Program-made: the position numbers and the translations under genes
Shown here: piece by piece, positions 7,923 to 16,450 of the stretch
How positions within the stretch are numbered: position 1 is the stretch's first letter
Layout of the letters: every line of letters starts with the position of its first letter
NCBI GenBank assembly: GCA_026004675.1
Contig: BPJP01000012.1
Location: 106,827 to 170,826, forward strand
DNA from: Gemmatales bacterium
GTDB taxonomy: Bacteria; Planctomycetota; Planctomycetia; Gemmatales; Gemmataceae
Direction: 5' to 3'
DNA: 64,000 nt
Notes under the pieces: generated by a model
Seen by the model: the letters and a program-made list of their open reading frames with translations, nothing else
What the model was told of the DNA's origin: nothing
The model's database searches: none

Positions 7923-10865
7923 CTATCTGCCTATGGGAACATTGCCTTCCAGATAGCGCCAATTTTTCAAGAAAGCCAACAGGTCGGCCATCTGTTCGAT
8001 GCTGATGTTCTTTTCCAGGCCTTCGGGCATCAGCGATTGGCCTGTCGATTCCATTTCTTCGATATCTTTTTTCAAGATCACATCGGTTTTATTTTCGGCC
8101 CGACGAAGAGTGATGCTCGAGGCGGTCTCGGCGGCGATGATGCCGGTTACGACTTTGCCCGCTGTGGTGGTAACCAAATAATTGACATAGTTGTTGTCGA
8201 TGGCCTGGTTGGGATTGAGAATATCGATGAGCAGCGCCTCAGCCGTCTTGGTACGGGTGTCGGAGATGTCCGGAGCGACGTTGACCCCGATGCCGGCGAC
8301 GTGGTGGCAGACGGCACAGTTTTTTTCGAAAACAGCCCGACCCCGCCTGGCATCCCCCTTCACCTTCAGAGCATCGCGATATTTTTCCAGGACGGCTTTT
8401 CTGTCGGCAGGCACATTTTCGCTAAGCAACTTTTTGGCGCGCTCGCGGATCTCCGGACGGCGGTGTCGGAGCAGTTGTCGTACCAGAATGCGATCGAAAT
8501 CACCTGGCTTGACGCGGCCAGCTTCCAGTTCATCGAAAAGAAACTCGATGCGGTCCACCGAGCGGAGCATGGCTTGAGCTACTTCGCGGCGCAAAGCGGG
8601 CGTATAGCGCCGCCAGTCGGCCATGAGGATTTTCGCCACATCTCGCTGGCGATGTGCTGCCAGCGATGAGACGGCAGCCAACCGCAAGCGTTGTTCTTTG
8701 GCATCGAGGAGGCGAGTCAATGCAGGTCGGGCTATTTCCCAGGGCGCGTGCGCCAAAAGATCGATCGCGCTTTCCCGTGCGGTTAAAGCCGCCTCCGAAT
8801 CAGCAGCGATTCGTGCGGCAGCTTGCATCAACGACTCGGTCGTCTTGATCACGGCTGGATTGGTCTGGGCAACGCCCTGTAAAAAATCCTGCCAATCCGT
8901 GCCACGTCGTGCCATTCCTTTCACCAGTCCGCCAAGAATGGCAAATGCGACCGGGGATGGCTTTTCCATTATTTGAAGCACGCTTACGATTTCTCCGGCA
9001 TCGCGCCTGGCGCCGGTAAGCTCCGCCAATTCGGCAAATAATCGCTGCCCCGCAGGCGACTTGTATAATGTTTTGTTCTCGAACAAGGCGGCGATCAGTT
9101 TTCCGCTCCGAGTCGGGACGGCTGTTGCCACGGCATAGCGCGTCCACCGATCCGCGACCCCAGCCGTCGCGATTTTGACTAATGCTCCAATGACACGGTC
9201 GTCGTCCCACGCACCCAACGCCAAAGCCGTTTCGAAACGAACTTTGGCATCGGGATCATCGGCTAAACGGAGAACGGCCTGCTGCACGCTCTTGGATTTC
9301 GTCAGAAGCGGCTCGGCAATTTGCACCGCATTCTCCCGGATTCGTGGATGCTCGTCGTTCAGAAGCTCGACCAGCGCTTTTTCAGAAATCACGTTGAAGC
9401 TGGCAAGCAGCCAGGCAGCATGAAGCCGACCGATGGGCTTCGGCGATCGCAGCATCTTGTTCAATGCAGGGAGGGTTTTGCGATCTTGTCTTTCCCAAAT
9501 GAGCCTCTGGGCCGTGGTTCGCCACCAGGCATTGGGATGGTCGAGCAGTCGAACAAGTTCCTCGCTTCTGGCCCGGCTTAATTGTGGTCGCGGGTACTGT
9601 CTTTTTGCTGGCTTTTGCGGCACGATGCGCCAGATTCGGCCTCGGTTCTTGCCGAGCGTCAAGTCGGGGCGTTTCTTTAATTCGGGGGGCATGAACTGAG
9701 GATGTTCGATGACTGCGCGATACATATCGACAAGATACATGGCGCCATCGGGGCCGAGTGTCAAATAGACGGGCCGAAACCAGTCTTCGGGAGAAGCGAG
9801 GAATTCGATTTTGTCGCGTGCGGGTTTCGAGCGAAAAGTGCCGCCGGCCGGGCGAAGAATTTCATGGTGCACGAGGTTGCCTGTGGGATCGCAGGTAAAC
9901 GCGCCGCCATGATAGGCTTGTGGCAATGCGTCGCCACGATAAATGAAAACGCCGCACGCGGCCGTGAATCGGCCCGCATGCAGATTCGAGGTCGTCCAGT
10001 TTTTGCTTAAAGGATAGATTTTGCCGCCCGAATTCAACGGGCCATCTTGGAGTTCGGAAATATCCTCCAATACGTCCGTCACGGCCAGGTAGGGGTTGCG
10101 GCGAATCGCTCGATTGGGCAGCACGATATGACGAAGGTGGTGGCGGTTGTCGCAAACAAATCGCCGGCCCCAGTCGTCAAACGTATTGCCGAATTGTCCC
10201 ATCCCGGAAACGGCTTCGTAACGTTCGCCGATCAGATCGAAGCGAAAGTCCATGCCGCTGATATTGACTGGTTTTTTGTTCGAGCCGCTGCGTTTGACGA
10301 CGCCGCCGCGCAGTCCATTCGAGACGTAAATCCAGTTGTCCAGACCGAGGATGGGATGGTTGACGCGCAGCTGGGGATTTTCTGCGGCGAAGCCTTCAAA
10401 CAGCACTTCTCGGTGATCCGCTTTGCCATCGCCGTCCGTGTCGAGAAGGAACAGAATATGCGGTGCGGCGGTCACAATCACGCCACCGCGCCAGGGCATC
10501 AAGCCGTTGGCAAACAAAAGCTGGTCAGCGAAAACCCTGCTTGTTTCGAACTCGCCGTCACCGTCTTTATCTTCAAGCAGACGAATTCGACTTTCGCCCG
10601 GCTTGCCTTTGGGTGGCCCATTGGGATAATCCAGCATTTCTACCACCCAAAGTCGGCCGTCTTCATCGAACTCCATCGCTACCGGACTTTGAACTGCTGG
10701 TTCGCACGCTACCAACTCCAGGCGCAAGCCTGGATCGATCTTTATCCACGATTTCGATTGTGCGGGAGGTACAGGGCTTTTGATAGCCGGCAACGGCTTG
10801 GGGGGAGCAGACAGCAATACGACGGAAGCCAACAAGCTGAAGACGCATGCCGAAATGCGAATCAT
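7923..10865 (-). CDS. PVC-type haem-binding CxxCH protein with beta-propeller and HEAT repeats
   Basis: 980-residue exported protein of the large planctomycete/verrucomicrobial family often labelled membrane-bound dehydrogenase. Order: signal sequence (SLLASVVLLSA), a beta-propeller of about 350 residues with calcium-site-like loops (DKDGDGEFE, DTDGDGKAD) and MYLVDMYRAVIEHP, a HEAT-repeat middle (about 430-800) and a C-terminal cytochrome-c-like domain with CAVCHH near residue 850, where one haem c should attach. Such proteins are thought to take part in periplasmic oxidation of carbohydrates, but the substrate is not known for the family. It stands alone between convergent or separate transcription units. 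Alternative: a non-enzymatic electron-transfer scaffold. Confidence 0.88.
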   Translation of the reverse strand: MIRISACVFSLLASVVLLSAPPKPLPAIKSPVPPAQSKSWIKIDPGLRLELVACEPAVQSPVAMEFDEDGRLWVVEMLDYPNGPPKGKPGESRIRLLEDKDGDGEFETSRVFADQLLFANGLMPWRGGVIVTAAPHILFLLDTDGDGKADHREVLFEGFAAENPQLRVNHPILGLDNWIYVSNGLRGGVVKRSGSNKKPVNISGMDFRFDLIGERYEAVSGMGQFGNTFDDWGRRFVCDNRHHLRHIVLPNRAIRRNPYLAVTDVLEDISELQDGPLNSGGKIYPLSKNWTTSNLHAGRFTAACGVFIYRGDALPQAYHGGAFTCDPTGNLVHHEILRPAGGTFRSKPARDKIEFLASPEDWFRPVYLTLGPDGAMYLVDMYRAVIEHPQFMPPELKKRPDLTLGKNRGRIWRIVPQKPAKRQYPRPQLSRARSEELVRLLDHPNAWWRTTAQRLIWERQDRKTLPALNKMLRSPKPIGRLHAAWLLASFNVISEKALVELLNDEHPRIRENAVQIAEPLLTKSKSVQQAVLRLADDPDAKVRFETALALGAWDDDRVIGALVKIATAGVADRWTRYAVATAVPTRSGKLIAALFENKTLYKSPAGQRLFAELAELTGARRDAGEIVSVLQIMEKPSPVAFAILGGLVKGMARRGTDWQDFLQGVAQTNPAVIKTTESLMQAAARIAADSEAALTARESAIDLLAHAPWEIARPALTRLLDAKEQRLRLAAVSSLAAHRQRDVAKILMADWRRYTPALRREVAQAMLRSVDRIEFLFDELEAGRVKPGDFDRILVRQLLRHRRPEIRERAKKLLSENVPADRKAVLEKYRDALKVKGDARRGRAVFEKNCAVCHHVAGIGVNVAPDISDTRTKTAEALLIDILNPNQAIDNNYVNYLVTTTAGKVVTGIIAAETASSITLRRAENKTDVILKKDIEEMESTGQSLMPEGLEKNISIEQMADLLAFLKNWRYLEGNVPIGR

Positions 10866-10966
10866 ATGAGCCCCAGGATGGCGAAAATCCTCGCTTTGCC
10901 AAATACCATAGCAGCACGTTTCATAACGAACAGTAATGCCCTAGCCTGCCAGCCGATTGTCTTGTT

Positions 10967-11020
10967 TCGCCGGCGCTGTCGGGACGTTGGGCTAACCCGA
11001 GCGAATCATCGCCGGCGAAA
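10967..11020. repeat. 11-bp inverted repeat downstream of a small gene
   Basis: TTTCGCCGGCG (10967-10977) and CGCCGGCGAAA (11010-11020) are exact inverted copies with about 32 bases between. On the minus strand the structure begins ten bases after the stop of the gene at 11030. It has no U-tract, so it is either a weak terminator, an RNA-stability hairpin or a protein-binding site. Confidence 0.5.
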
Positions 11021-11029
11021 TCCTGTGCA

Positions 11030-11290
11030 TCACACGAGATCCGATTTGAAGCTGGCGAAGACCCCTTGGCCAGTGACATTGACGCGCTCGATTTGCACCC
11101 GGCTCGATCGGCCATCGCTGAGCGTCACTTCATAAACCTCGCCTACTTGGACAAGCGAGTCGCTGGGAAGATTGACGAAGCCCGACCAGAGCTCTTCGCG
11201 ATTGGGATTGTAATCGATGGTGAGCCGGCCTTTGACGTTGTCGACGATGTCGGCACCGTTACGCGACAATTTACAGGTAATCTCCTCCAT
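11030..11290 (-). CDS. Small conserved-looking protein of unknown function
   Basis: 86-residue soluble protein not recognised from any family. The ATG at 11290 is preferred because GGGAGGTG lies just upstream; an upstream GTG/ATG in the same frame has no ribosome site. The sequence alternates hydrophobic and polar residues (ITCKLSRNGAD, GRLTIDYNPN, SLVQVGEVYEVTLSDGRSSRVQIERV), consistent with a small all-beta fold such as an SH3-like or PilZ-like barrel. No signal peptide and no cysteine pair. It is flanked by a hairpin on the 3' side and by an AlgH-family gene on the 5' side, with 128 bases between. Confidence 0.6.
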   Translation of the reverse strand: MEEITCKLSRNGADIVDNVKGRLTIDYNPNREELWSGFVNLPSDSLVQVGEVYEVTLSDGRSSRVQIERVNVTGQGVFASFKSDLV

Positions 11291-11418
11291 TTGCACCTCC
11301 CAAAAACGCACCACGAAATCAAGTTCATCAACGGGCGGCCATTGACCTCGGAGTACGAAAGCCTGTATGCAAGTTTATAAGATTCGAAATAGAAGAGCAA
11401 ACAGAGAATGTCTCAGTG

Positions 11419-11940
11419 TCAATTCAAACTAGGCTGGGGAATCATCACAGGCAACACGACACTCCACAGATCCTCGACCGGAGTTTCAAAAAGAACCTGG
11501 CCGCTGGCCGGCACGATCACCCAAGCGCCGTCCGCGATCTCCCCTTCGAGTTGTCCGGGGCCCCAACCGGCATAGCCAGCAATCATGCGATAGCGCTTGT
11601 CATCCGGGGATGCCTGCACTCGTTCGATACAGCTGGCGTCGCCAAGAAAAATGCCAGGTGCCACCTCGCGCCCGGATTCGCTCGACGGATCAACCCACTC
11701 GGCATGTCCGTGGAGCATAAGCAACCCCTGCGATTCGCAAGGACCGCCGATAAACACAGGGAACGGCATGTTCTCCACTTTTGCTGGCCGATTCACCACC
11801 AGTCCATACGCCCCTTCGAAGCTATGTTGCAGCATCAATACCACCGACTGCCCGAAAATCGGGTCCTTCAGTTTGGGCTTCGCGACCAGAAACGAGCCAG
11901 CACTGGATGGCTTCGGCGGTAGTGGGTTGGTTCCAGCCAT
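11419..11940 (-). CDS. YqgE/AlgH family protein (UPF0301)
   Basis: 173-residue member of the AlgH/YqgE family, proteins of uncertain biochemical role found across Gram-negative bacteria. Visible family features: GSFLVAKPKLKDPIFGQSVV near the N-terminus, LVVNRP, VFIGGPCESQGLLMLH, and RYRMIAGYAGWGPGQLEGEI with the conserved GWGPGQLE. Length is close to the usual ~185. It stands between a small unknown gene and the batE/batD-like pair on the same strand but with spaces of ~85-130 bases, so co-transcription is possible and unproved. Confidence 0.9.
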   Translation of the reverse strand: MAGTNPLPPKPSSAGSFLVAKPKLKDPIFGQSVVLMLQHSFEGAYGLVVNRPAKVENMPFPVFIGGPCESQGLLMLHGHAEWVDPSSESGREVAPGIFLGDASCIERVQASPDDKRYRMIAGYAGWGPGQLEGEIADGAWVIVPASGQVLFETPVEDLWSVVLPVMIPQPSLN

Positions 11941-12025
11941 CTTCGCTACACGATACCTCCTGACTCAATTCTTCGCGTTTACCTCGCGGGATGTCAACAG
12001 AGGACGAAAACCAATTTGTCGATGG

Positions 12026-12847
12026 TCAACTGTTGTCGGCTATCGGTACTCTATTCTCGACCAGTGCTGCGTCTCGGGGAATCCAGCCAACCTGACCGCC
12101 CTCCAGTTCGATCAATAGCCAGCCGCCCAACCGATGGCGCAGTCTGGCTTCGACGCCGCGATTCAACGTCGATGCTACCACAGATGGATAGAGGTTGCCA
12201 TTGCCCAGACGCAGCACTACGTCGTTGCGTTGGATCACCACAATGGGATGTTGTTCGTTATATGCTTCTCGACGTTGCTGGAAAACCAGTCCGATTACGA
12301 TACTCGCAGCGACAAGCGTACAGGCTGCTGCCAAAATGGCCGCCCCCATTCGCCGTTTGGCGTACCACCAGCAAAAACCTCCTAAACCCAAGACATAGCA
12401 TGCCAGGGCGCAGAAGAATTGTGTTCGGTACGTTGGACGAGAAAATCCTGCTGGCCAGCCTTCGGTCGGGGCGCGGAACGGACCGCCGACAGGGTAGACG
12501 ACCTGACGGCGCGCCAGCGACAAATGTTCTTGCAAGCCTTTGTGGCCCGGATCGAATGCCAACCCTTTGCGATAAGCCAGAATCGCCGCCGCCAACTCAT
12601 TGCCAAGAAAGTGGGCGTTTCCTTGAAAAAGATGAAAGTCCGCGTTCCGGACGCCCCGTTGTTCCAGTTCATCGAGGTACTGTGCCGCTTCGGAAAAAAA
12701 ATCGACGGCTTCCTCCTTATGGTCTTGAGCCAAACGGACCCCCTGCGCAAAAACCTGCTTCGCTCGTTCGAGAAGCTCTGGTTCGGACATCGGCTTGACG
12801 TTTCCAAGCAGCGTCAGCCCTGCGAATAACGTGGGGGCAAATGACAC
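12026..12847 (-). CDS. BatE-like TPR/SH3 membrane protein
   Basis: 273-residue protein with the build of BatE from aerotolerance operons: an N-terminal tetratricopeptide part (KEEAVDFFSEAAQYLDEL, AYRKGLAFDPGHKG), two membrane helices in the middle (CALACYVLGLGGFCWWY and ILAAACTLVAASIVIGLVF), and a C-terminal bacterial SH3 domain (VVLRLGNG ... GGWLLIELEGGQVGWIP). A GTG at 12847 is used; it sits inside the end of the upstream BatD-like gene, overlapping by 34 bases, so the two are surely co-transcribed. In Bacteroides the Bat proteins form a membrane complex of unknown mechanism. The partners BatA and BatB are encoded 36 kb away on the other strand. Confidence 0.72.
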   Translation of the reverse strand: MSFAPTLFAGLTLLGNVKPMSEPELLERAKQVFAQGVRLAQDHKEEAVDFFSEAAQYLDELEQRGVRNADFHLFQGNAHFLGNELAAAILAYRKGLAFDPGHKGLQEHLSLARRQVVYPVGGPFRAPTEGWPAGFSRPTYRTQFFCALACYVLGLGGFCWWYAKRRMGAAILAAACTLVAASIVIGLVFQQRREAYNEQHPIVVIQRNDVVLRLGNGNLYPSVVASTLNRGVEARLRHRLGGWLLIELEGGQVGWIPRDAALVENRVPIADNS

Positions 12848-13917
12848 AGCTCCATCTCCAAAGCGTTGATGAGTTGTTCTCCTTCGCTGCGCAGGTTCCC
12901 GGCCGGGATCGCGGCTCCAGCGAAGCGGACCTCATCGCAACGGGTCAAGAAAACGCTGAGCCGCTGTGCCACCGGTGTAGAAACTCCGATGGATGTACAG
13001 AGTCTTTGTATCTCATCCGGCGCCGGCGTTTTCAGAGAATAATCGGCCCGCTGGGCCAGATAGAACAGTAAGGCTTCTGATGACTGTCGAGCCGCTTCCG
13101 ATGGATCGGCGGGTATCTTGCGGCTCAGTTTTTTCAGGGCGAGCCGTGCCGCCTGACTTCGACGAAGGCGTCGGCGTTTGAGTTCGTCCGGATGCCTTTG
13201 TCGCCAAAACAGCACAAAAACCCCTGTCAAAAGCAACGGCGCAGTCGCTCCGACAATGAGCAAGCCAAACGGTGGGAACTTGTCTGGTTGCACGCGACGC
13301 AAAATCGCCTCGCTGGATGGTACCTCGTAGAACTGGGGTGGCGGTTGGATCGGCTTGCCGGAAGCATCGACCAATTTCGCTCTTCGCCTGGGCAGCACTT
13401 TCAACGAGATAGCGTCTGCGAATGCCCAGCGATAACCAAGCTCCGGCGGCACACTTCCTGGTTTGTAATAAGCGAATCGAAAAATCGGTACCTTGTCGAC
13501 GGTAACGTCGAGCGGTTTCAAGCGGTAATGAAATTCCCAAAGTGTGCCTTTGACCGTTTTTACCACCCGATCCCGGTCAGGAATGTCTTCGATGTAGAAT
13601 CGCTTAGTGAACCAGGCATCGTTTCGGAGATTCGGACGCCGAACTCCCCTGGCATCGGGATCATCCGTCGTCAACACGACAAGGAGGCGAAGCGGTTCGC
13701 CGACGCGAACTTTCGTGAGATCGACCTGAGTTTGAACCTTGAACCGCCGGCCAACAGCACCGTTGAATCGTTCTGGTTGATTCTTTAGAGGAGGATCTTC
13801 TGCATATGAGTGCGCCGCTCGTGCCAGCGCGACGCAACAGATTACGCAATACGCCCAGACCATTCGTTGCCGGTGCAATGGATGTTTGAAAGACTTTGCA
13901 GCCATCACTTGTATCAT
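12814..13917 (-). CDS. BatD-like membrane-anchored protein
   Basis: 367-residue protein resembling BatD. An N-terminal signal sequence (VWAYCVICCVALARAAHSYA) leads to a periplasmic beta-rich domain typical of the family (LTKVRVGEPLRLLVVLTTDD, TLWEFHYRLKPLDVTVDKVP), followed by one transmembrane helix (LLIVGATAPLLLTGVFVLFW) and a basic cytoplasmic alpha-helical tail with residues reminiscent of a DUF4129-like or BatD cytoplasmic region. Start candidates are ATG at 13917, 13905 or 13863; none has a clear ribosome site. The 3' end overlaps the BatE-like gene. Function in the family is linked to oxygen tolerance and envelope integrity, but the mechanism is unknown. Confidence 0.7.
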   Translation of the reverse strand: MIQVMAAKSFKHPLHRQRMVWAYCVICCVALARAAHSYAEDPPLKNQPERFNGAVGRRFKVQTQVDLTKVRVGEPLRLLVVLTTDDPDARGVRRPNLRNDAWFTKRFYIEDIPDRDRVVKTVKGTLWEFHYRLKPLDVTVDKVPIFRFAYYKPGSVPPELGYRWAFADAISLKVLPRRRAKLVDASGKPIQPPPQFYEVPSSEAILRRVQPDKFPPFGLLIVGATAPLLLTGVFVLFWRQRHPDELKRRRLRRSQAARLALKKLSRKIPADPSEAARQSSEALLFYLAQRADYSLKTPAPDEIQRLCTSIGVSTPVAQRLSVFLTRCDEVRFAGAAIPAGNLRSEGEQLINALEMELCHLPPRYSQG

Positions 13918-13950
13918 AGCGGGCTGCCCTTGGTTGGGGAATCGAGGTCA

Positions 13951-14913
13951 TTATTTGACCGGGACACCGCTGGCGCCGAGTACAGCATCGTTTTTATCGA
14001 CACCTGCAGCCACCTGGTGCCAACGGTTCAAATAGATGTCGTCGTCGGGTTCGAGGATTCGTGTTGTGCGAAATTCGAAGTGGCCGTCGGTGAAAATGAC
14101 GTTTTGTCCGCGTCCGCCGTGATTGGAACTATTGGCATTGCCCAGCATCACATCAGCAGGAGGTTCGTCGCCAATCAAGGGAATACGAACATTTTGTTCG
14201 TAGCGATGTGCGTGGTGTTTGCCAGCTTCCCAGTAGCCGAGCGAATAGGCAAAACAACCACCGATCCGTCTGGCGTGTCTGGCGAAATCGTCCGGCTGCA
14301 TGGAGCAGAGTTCCTCTATGGAGGGATAGGCATAGGGTTTCTGTTCGTTGCCAGGGCAGTGTGGCCGAAAGCTCTTTTCCAGGAATCCGTTTTCATAAAG
14401 TATTGGTACAACCATCCCAGCGACATTGTGTTCTTCGTCAATAGAATCTGCGGGATGGGGGAACGACTTGTCCGGAGAGTGATCGGCGTACGACCTCATT
14501 GCCGAGTACAAGACACGGAGATTCTCCTGGCAGCCAGAGCGTTTATGCAGGAATTGTACATAGGTGATGCCAGGCGGGATCAACGCGGCGACGCACAAGA
14601 GGATCGCTGCTGCAATGAGAACGTCGGCGCGACGCCAAAAGGATTGGGCGACAATGGACCGATTGGATACCGCCGGCAATCCGGCGGTCCGAACAGGTCG
14701 GCATCGCTCCTCGGCGACAAGGCTGAGTGTTCGCCAAATCAGCCCTGTCGGCGGTTCGGGCTGTTCGCGATCGACCTCGAGTGGTTTGAGCGCTCGACGC
14801 AAAAGTTCCAGTTGGTTTCGCATCTCCGGTTGCTCGCGCAGACATTTTTCCATTTCTGCTTTTTCGTCGGCCTCCAGCGCGTCGAGCAAATACCCGACCA
14901 GGTTCTCTTCCAT
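13951..14913 (-). CDS. Anti-sigma factor-like membrane protein with DUF1559-like periplasmic domain
   Basis: 320-residue single-pass membrane protein. Residues 1-60 (ENLVGYLLDALEADEKAEME...) match the zinc-less anti-sigma domain seen beside ECF sigma factors; a transmembrane helix (ADVLIAAAILLCVAALI) follows near residue 105; the C-terminal ~200 residues resemble the DUF1559 pilin-like globular domain (CQENLRVLYSAMRSYADHSP at the front, NVIFTDGHFEF at the end, the H/DG signature). The ATG at 14913 lies two bases after the sigma-factor stop. Expected job: hold the sigma factor at the membrane and release it on an envelope signal sensed by the C-terminal domain. The sensing role is inference. 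The prepilin cleavage site of true DUF1559 proteins is absent. Confidence 0.72.
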   Translation of the reverse strand: MEENLVGYLLDALEADEKAEMEKCLREQPEMRNQLELLRRALKPLEVDREQPEPPTGLIWRTLSLVAEERCRPVRTAGLPAVSNRSIVAQSFWRRADVLIAAAILLCVAALIPPGITYVQFLHKRSGCQENLRVLYSAMRSYADHSPDKSFPHPADSIDEEHNVAGMVVPILYENGFLEKSFRPHCPGNEQKPYAYPSIEELCSMQPDDFARHARRIGGCFAYSLGYWEAGKHHAHRYEQNVRIPLIGDEPPADVMLGNANSSNHGGRGQNVIFTDGHFEFRTTRILEPDDDIYLNRWHQVAAGVDKNDAVLGASGVPVK

Positions 14914-14915
14914 TG

Positions 14916-15530
14916 TTAGACTTCCCGCAAAGACAACTCGCGCCATGCTTTTTGGAGTTTCACCAATGCCGCATGCAAACGCGACTTCACTGTTCCCACT
15001 GGAATACCAAGTATTTCGGCGATTTCGCGGTATTTCAGCCCCTGATAATATGCCAAAAGGATCACTTGTTTCATCACCTCGGGAAGTGCGTCGACCGATG
15101 CCCGAATCTTTTCGCGGAGTTCCTCCCCTTCCAATCTCGACTCCGGTCCTTCCCCTTGTTCCTCGAGCAGATTAAGCAGGCCGCGCACCTCGCCATTGGC
15201 GGAAATCTCGCGCTTCTCGTCGAGGCTTACCGCCTGATGCCGACCCTGCCGACGCAAAGCATCGATGGCCTGGTTCGTTGCAATGGTATAAAGCCACGGC
15301 CGGACCGGGCGCCCCGGTTCGTATTGTTCGATTTTCTTGTAAAGTTGAAGGAACGTATTTTGGAAGACGTCCTCCGCCAAAGCACCGTTGCCCAAATAAC
15401 GCCGTAAATAGCCATACAATTCGCGCTCATAACGGCGTACCAACTCCCCGAAAGCCTCGGTCTGGCCTTCACGGAATCGGTCGAGCAGCTCCTCGTCCGT
15501 GCAACTCGTTAACGGATCAGCAAAATCCAC
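14916..15530 (-). CDS. ECF-type RNA polymerase sigma factor
   Basis: 204-residue sigma-70 family factor of the extracytoplasmic class. Region 2 is clear (FGELVRRYERELYGYLRRYL, AEDVFQNTFLQLYKK, RPWLYTIATNQAIDALRR) and region 4 has the helix-turn-helix (LPEVMKQVILLAYYQGLKYR, IAEILGIPVGTVKSRLHAAL). GTG at 15530 is preferred to the longer frame reaching 15668, whose first 46 residues have no sigma similarity. An anti-sigma-like gene follows after a two-base gap, the usual co-transcribed regulatory pair. Promoter targets are unknown; autoregulation would be typical. Confidence 0.88.
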   Translation of the reverse strand: MDFADPLTSCTDEELLDRFREGQTEAFGELVRRYERELYGYLRRYLGNGALAEDVFQNTFLQLYKKIEQYEPGRPVRPWLYTIATNQAIDALRRQGRHQAVSLDEKREISANGEVRGLLNLLEEQGEGPESRLEGEELREKIRASVDALPEVMKQVILLAYYQGLKYREIAEILGIPVGTVKSRLHAALVKLQKAWRELSLREV

Positions 15531-15658
15531 GGTCCATCTACACCTGATACGCTCGATGAAAGTGAAGGGTTCGCTGCATCCTTGGAAAACGTCCCCTGGC
15601 AGGAATTTCGTGCCGGGACTGATAGCAGGCAACACCGCCATTGCGCCTGGCGCAGTCG

Positions 15659-16450
15659 TTATTGGCAAGTAGCTATTGTACAGGTTGCTTTTAGCTGCTG
15701 CAACACTTCGACCAACGCCTCCGGATCAGGAAGGCGATGAGTGGCATTGCTCGGTGCTCGGTCACCAACGCCGATGGAAACCCCACCCAATTCATTGACG
15801 GTGGCGAAAGCATCTTCGTCATTGGCTTCGTCCCCGGCATAGAGGAGAGCCGGCTTGTTGCCAATGTGTTGCACAATGGTCGAAACGGCCGAACCTTTGT
15901 TCCAGCCGTGGCGCAACGTGACTTCCAAGGCACATGGTCCTTCGAGCACCTTGAGTTGTGGTCGGCGAGCGAGGAAAGCGAAGGCTTGTTCGCGGAGCAT
16001 TTCAACGCGGTCCGGGGGGACAGCGCGATAGTGCAGCGTCAAACCGAACCCCTTGTTTTCAACCCAGGCTCCGGGATGATCCTTGATGATCTCGTTGAGA
16101 CCTTCGGCGGCGTCCGAGATCGTTTGCCGATCTTCTTCGGGGAGCTGTTGCACGACACGCTGGCCGCGCAGATCGAGTTCCAGTCCGCTGGTCCCGGCAT
16201 AAAACAATCCGGGGATTCGCACCACGTTCATCAAGTCTTCCAGTTTGCGCCCACTGATGATGCCCGGAATAACGCGCGGAACGGTCACGAAATAGGTCAA
16301 TAACGCACGAGTTTGAACGGGCAAAGTGGCTTGCGAGGGGTGATCGGCGAACGGCGCCAAGGTGCCATCGTAATCGAACAGCAACACCAGGTCGCTGCCA
16401 CGACGATGAGCCTGGCATAACCGTTCGATGTCATCGGAAAGCCGACTCAC
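15659..16450 (-). CDS. otsB: Trehalose-6-phosphate phosphatase
   Basis: Haloacid-dehalogenase-type phosphatase that converts trehalose 6-phosphate to trehalose. Of its 263 residues the HAD motif I is LLFDYDGTLAPF with the nucleophilic Asp, motif II is GIISGRKLEDL, and motifs III/IV are the Lys in GWNKGSAV and the acidic GDEANDEDAF. A GTG at 16450 is chosen since it overlaps the TGA of otsA by four bases; the longer frame starting at 16513 lies wholly inside otsA. The pair forms the complete two-step OtsAB pathway for trehalose, a compatible solute and stress protectant. Confidence 0.93.
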   Translation of the reverse strand: MSRLSDDIERLCQAHRRGSDLVLLFDYDGTLAPFADHPSQATLPVQTRALLTYFVTVPRVIPGIISGRKLEDLMNVVRIPGLFYAGTSGLELDLRGQRVVQQLPEEDRQTISDAAEGLNEIIKDHPGAWVENKGFGLTLHYRAVPPDRVEMLREQAFAFLARRPQLKVLEGPCALEVTLRHGWNKGSAVSTIVQHIGNKPALLYAGDEANDEDAFATVNELGGVSIGVGDRAPSNATHRLPDPEALVEVLQQLKATCTIATCQ

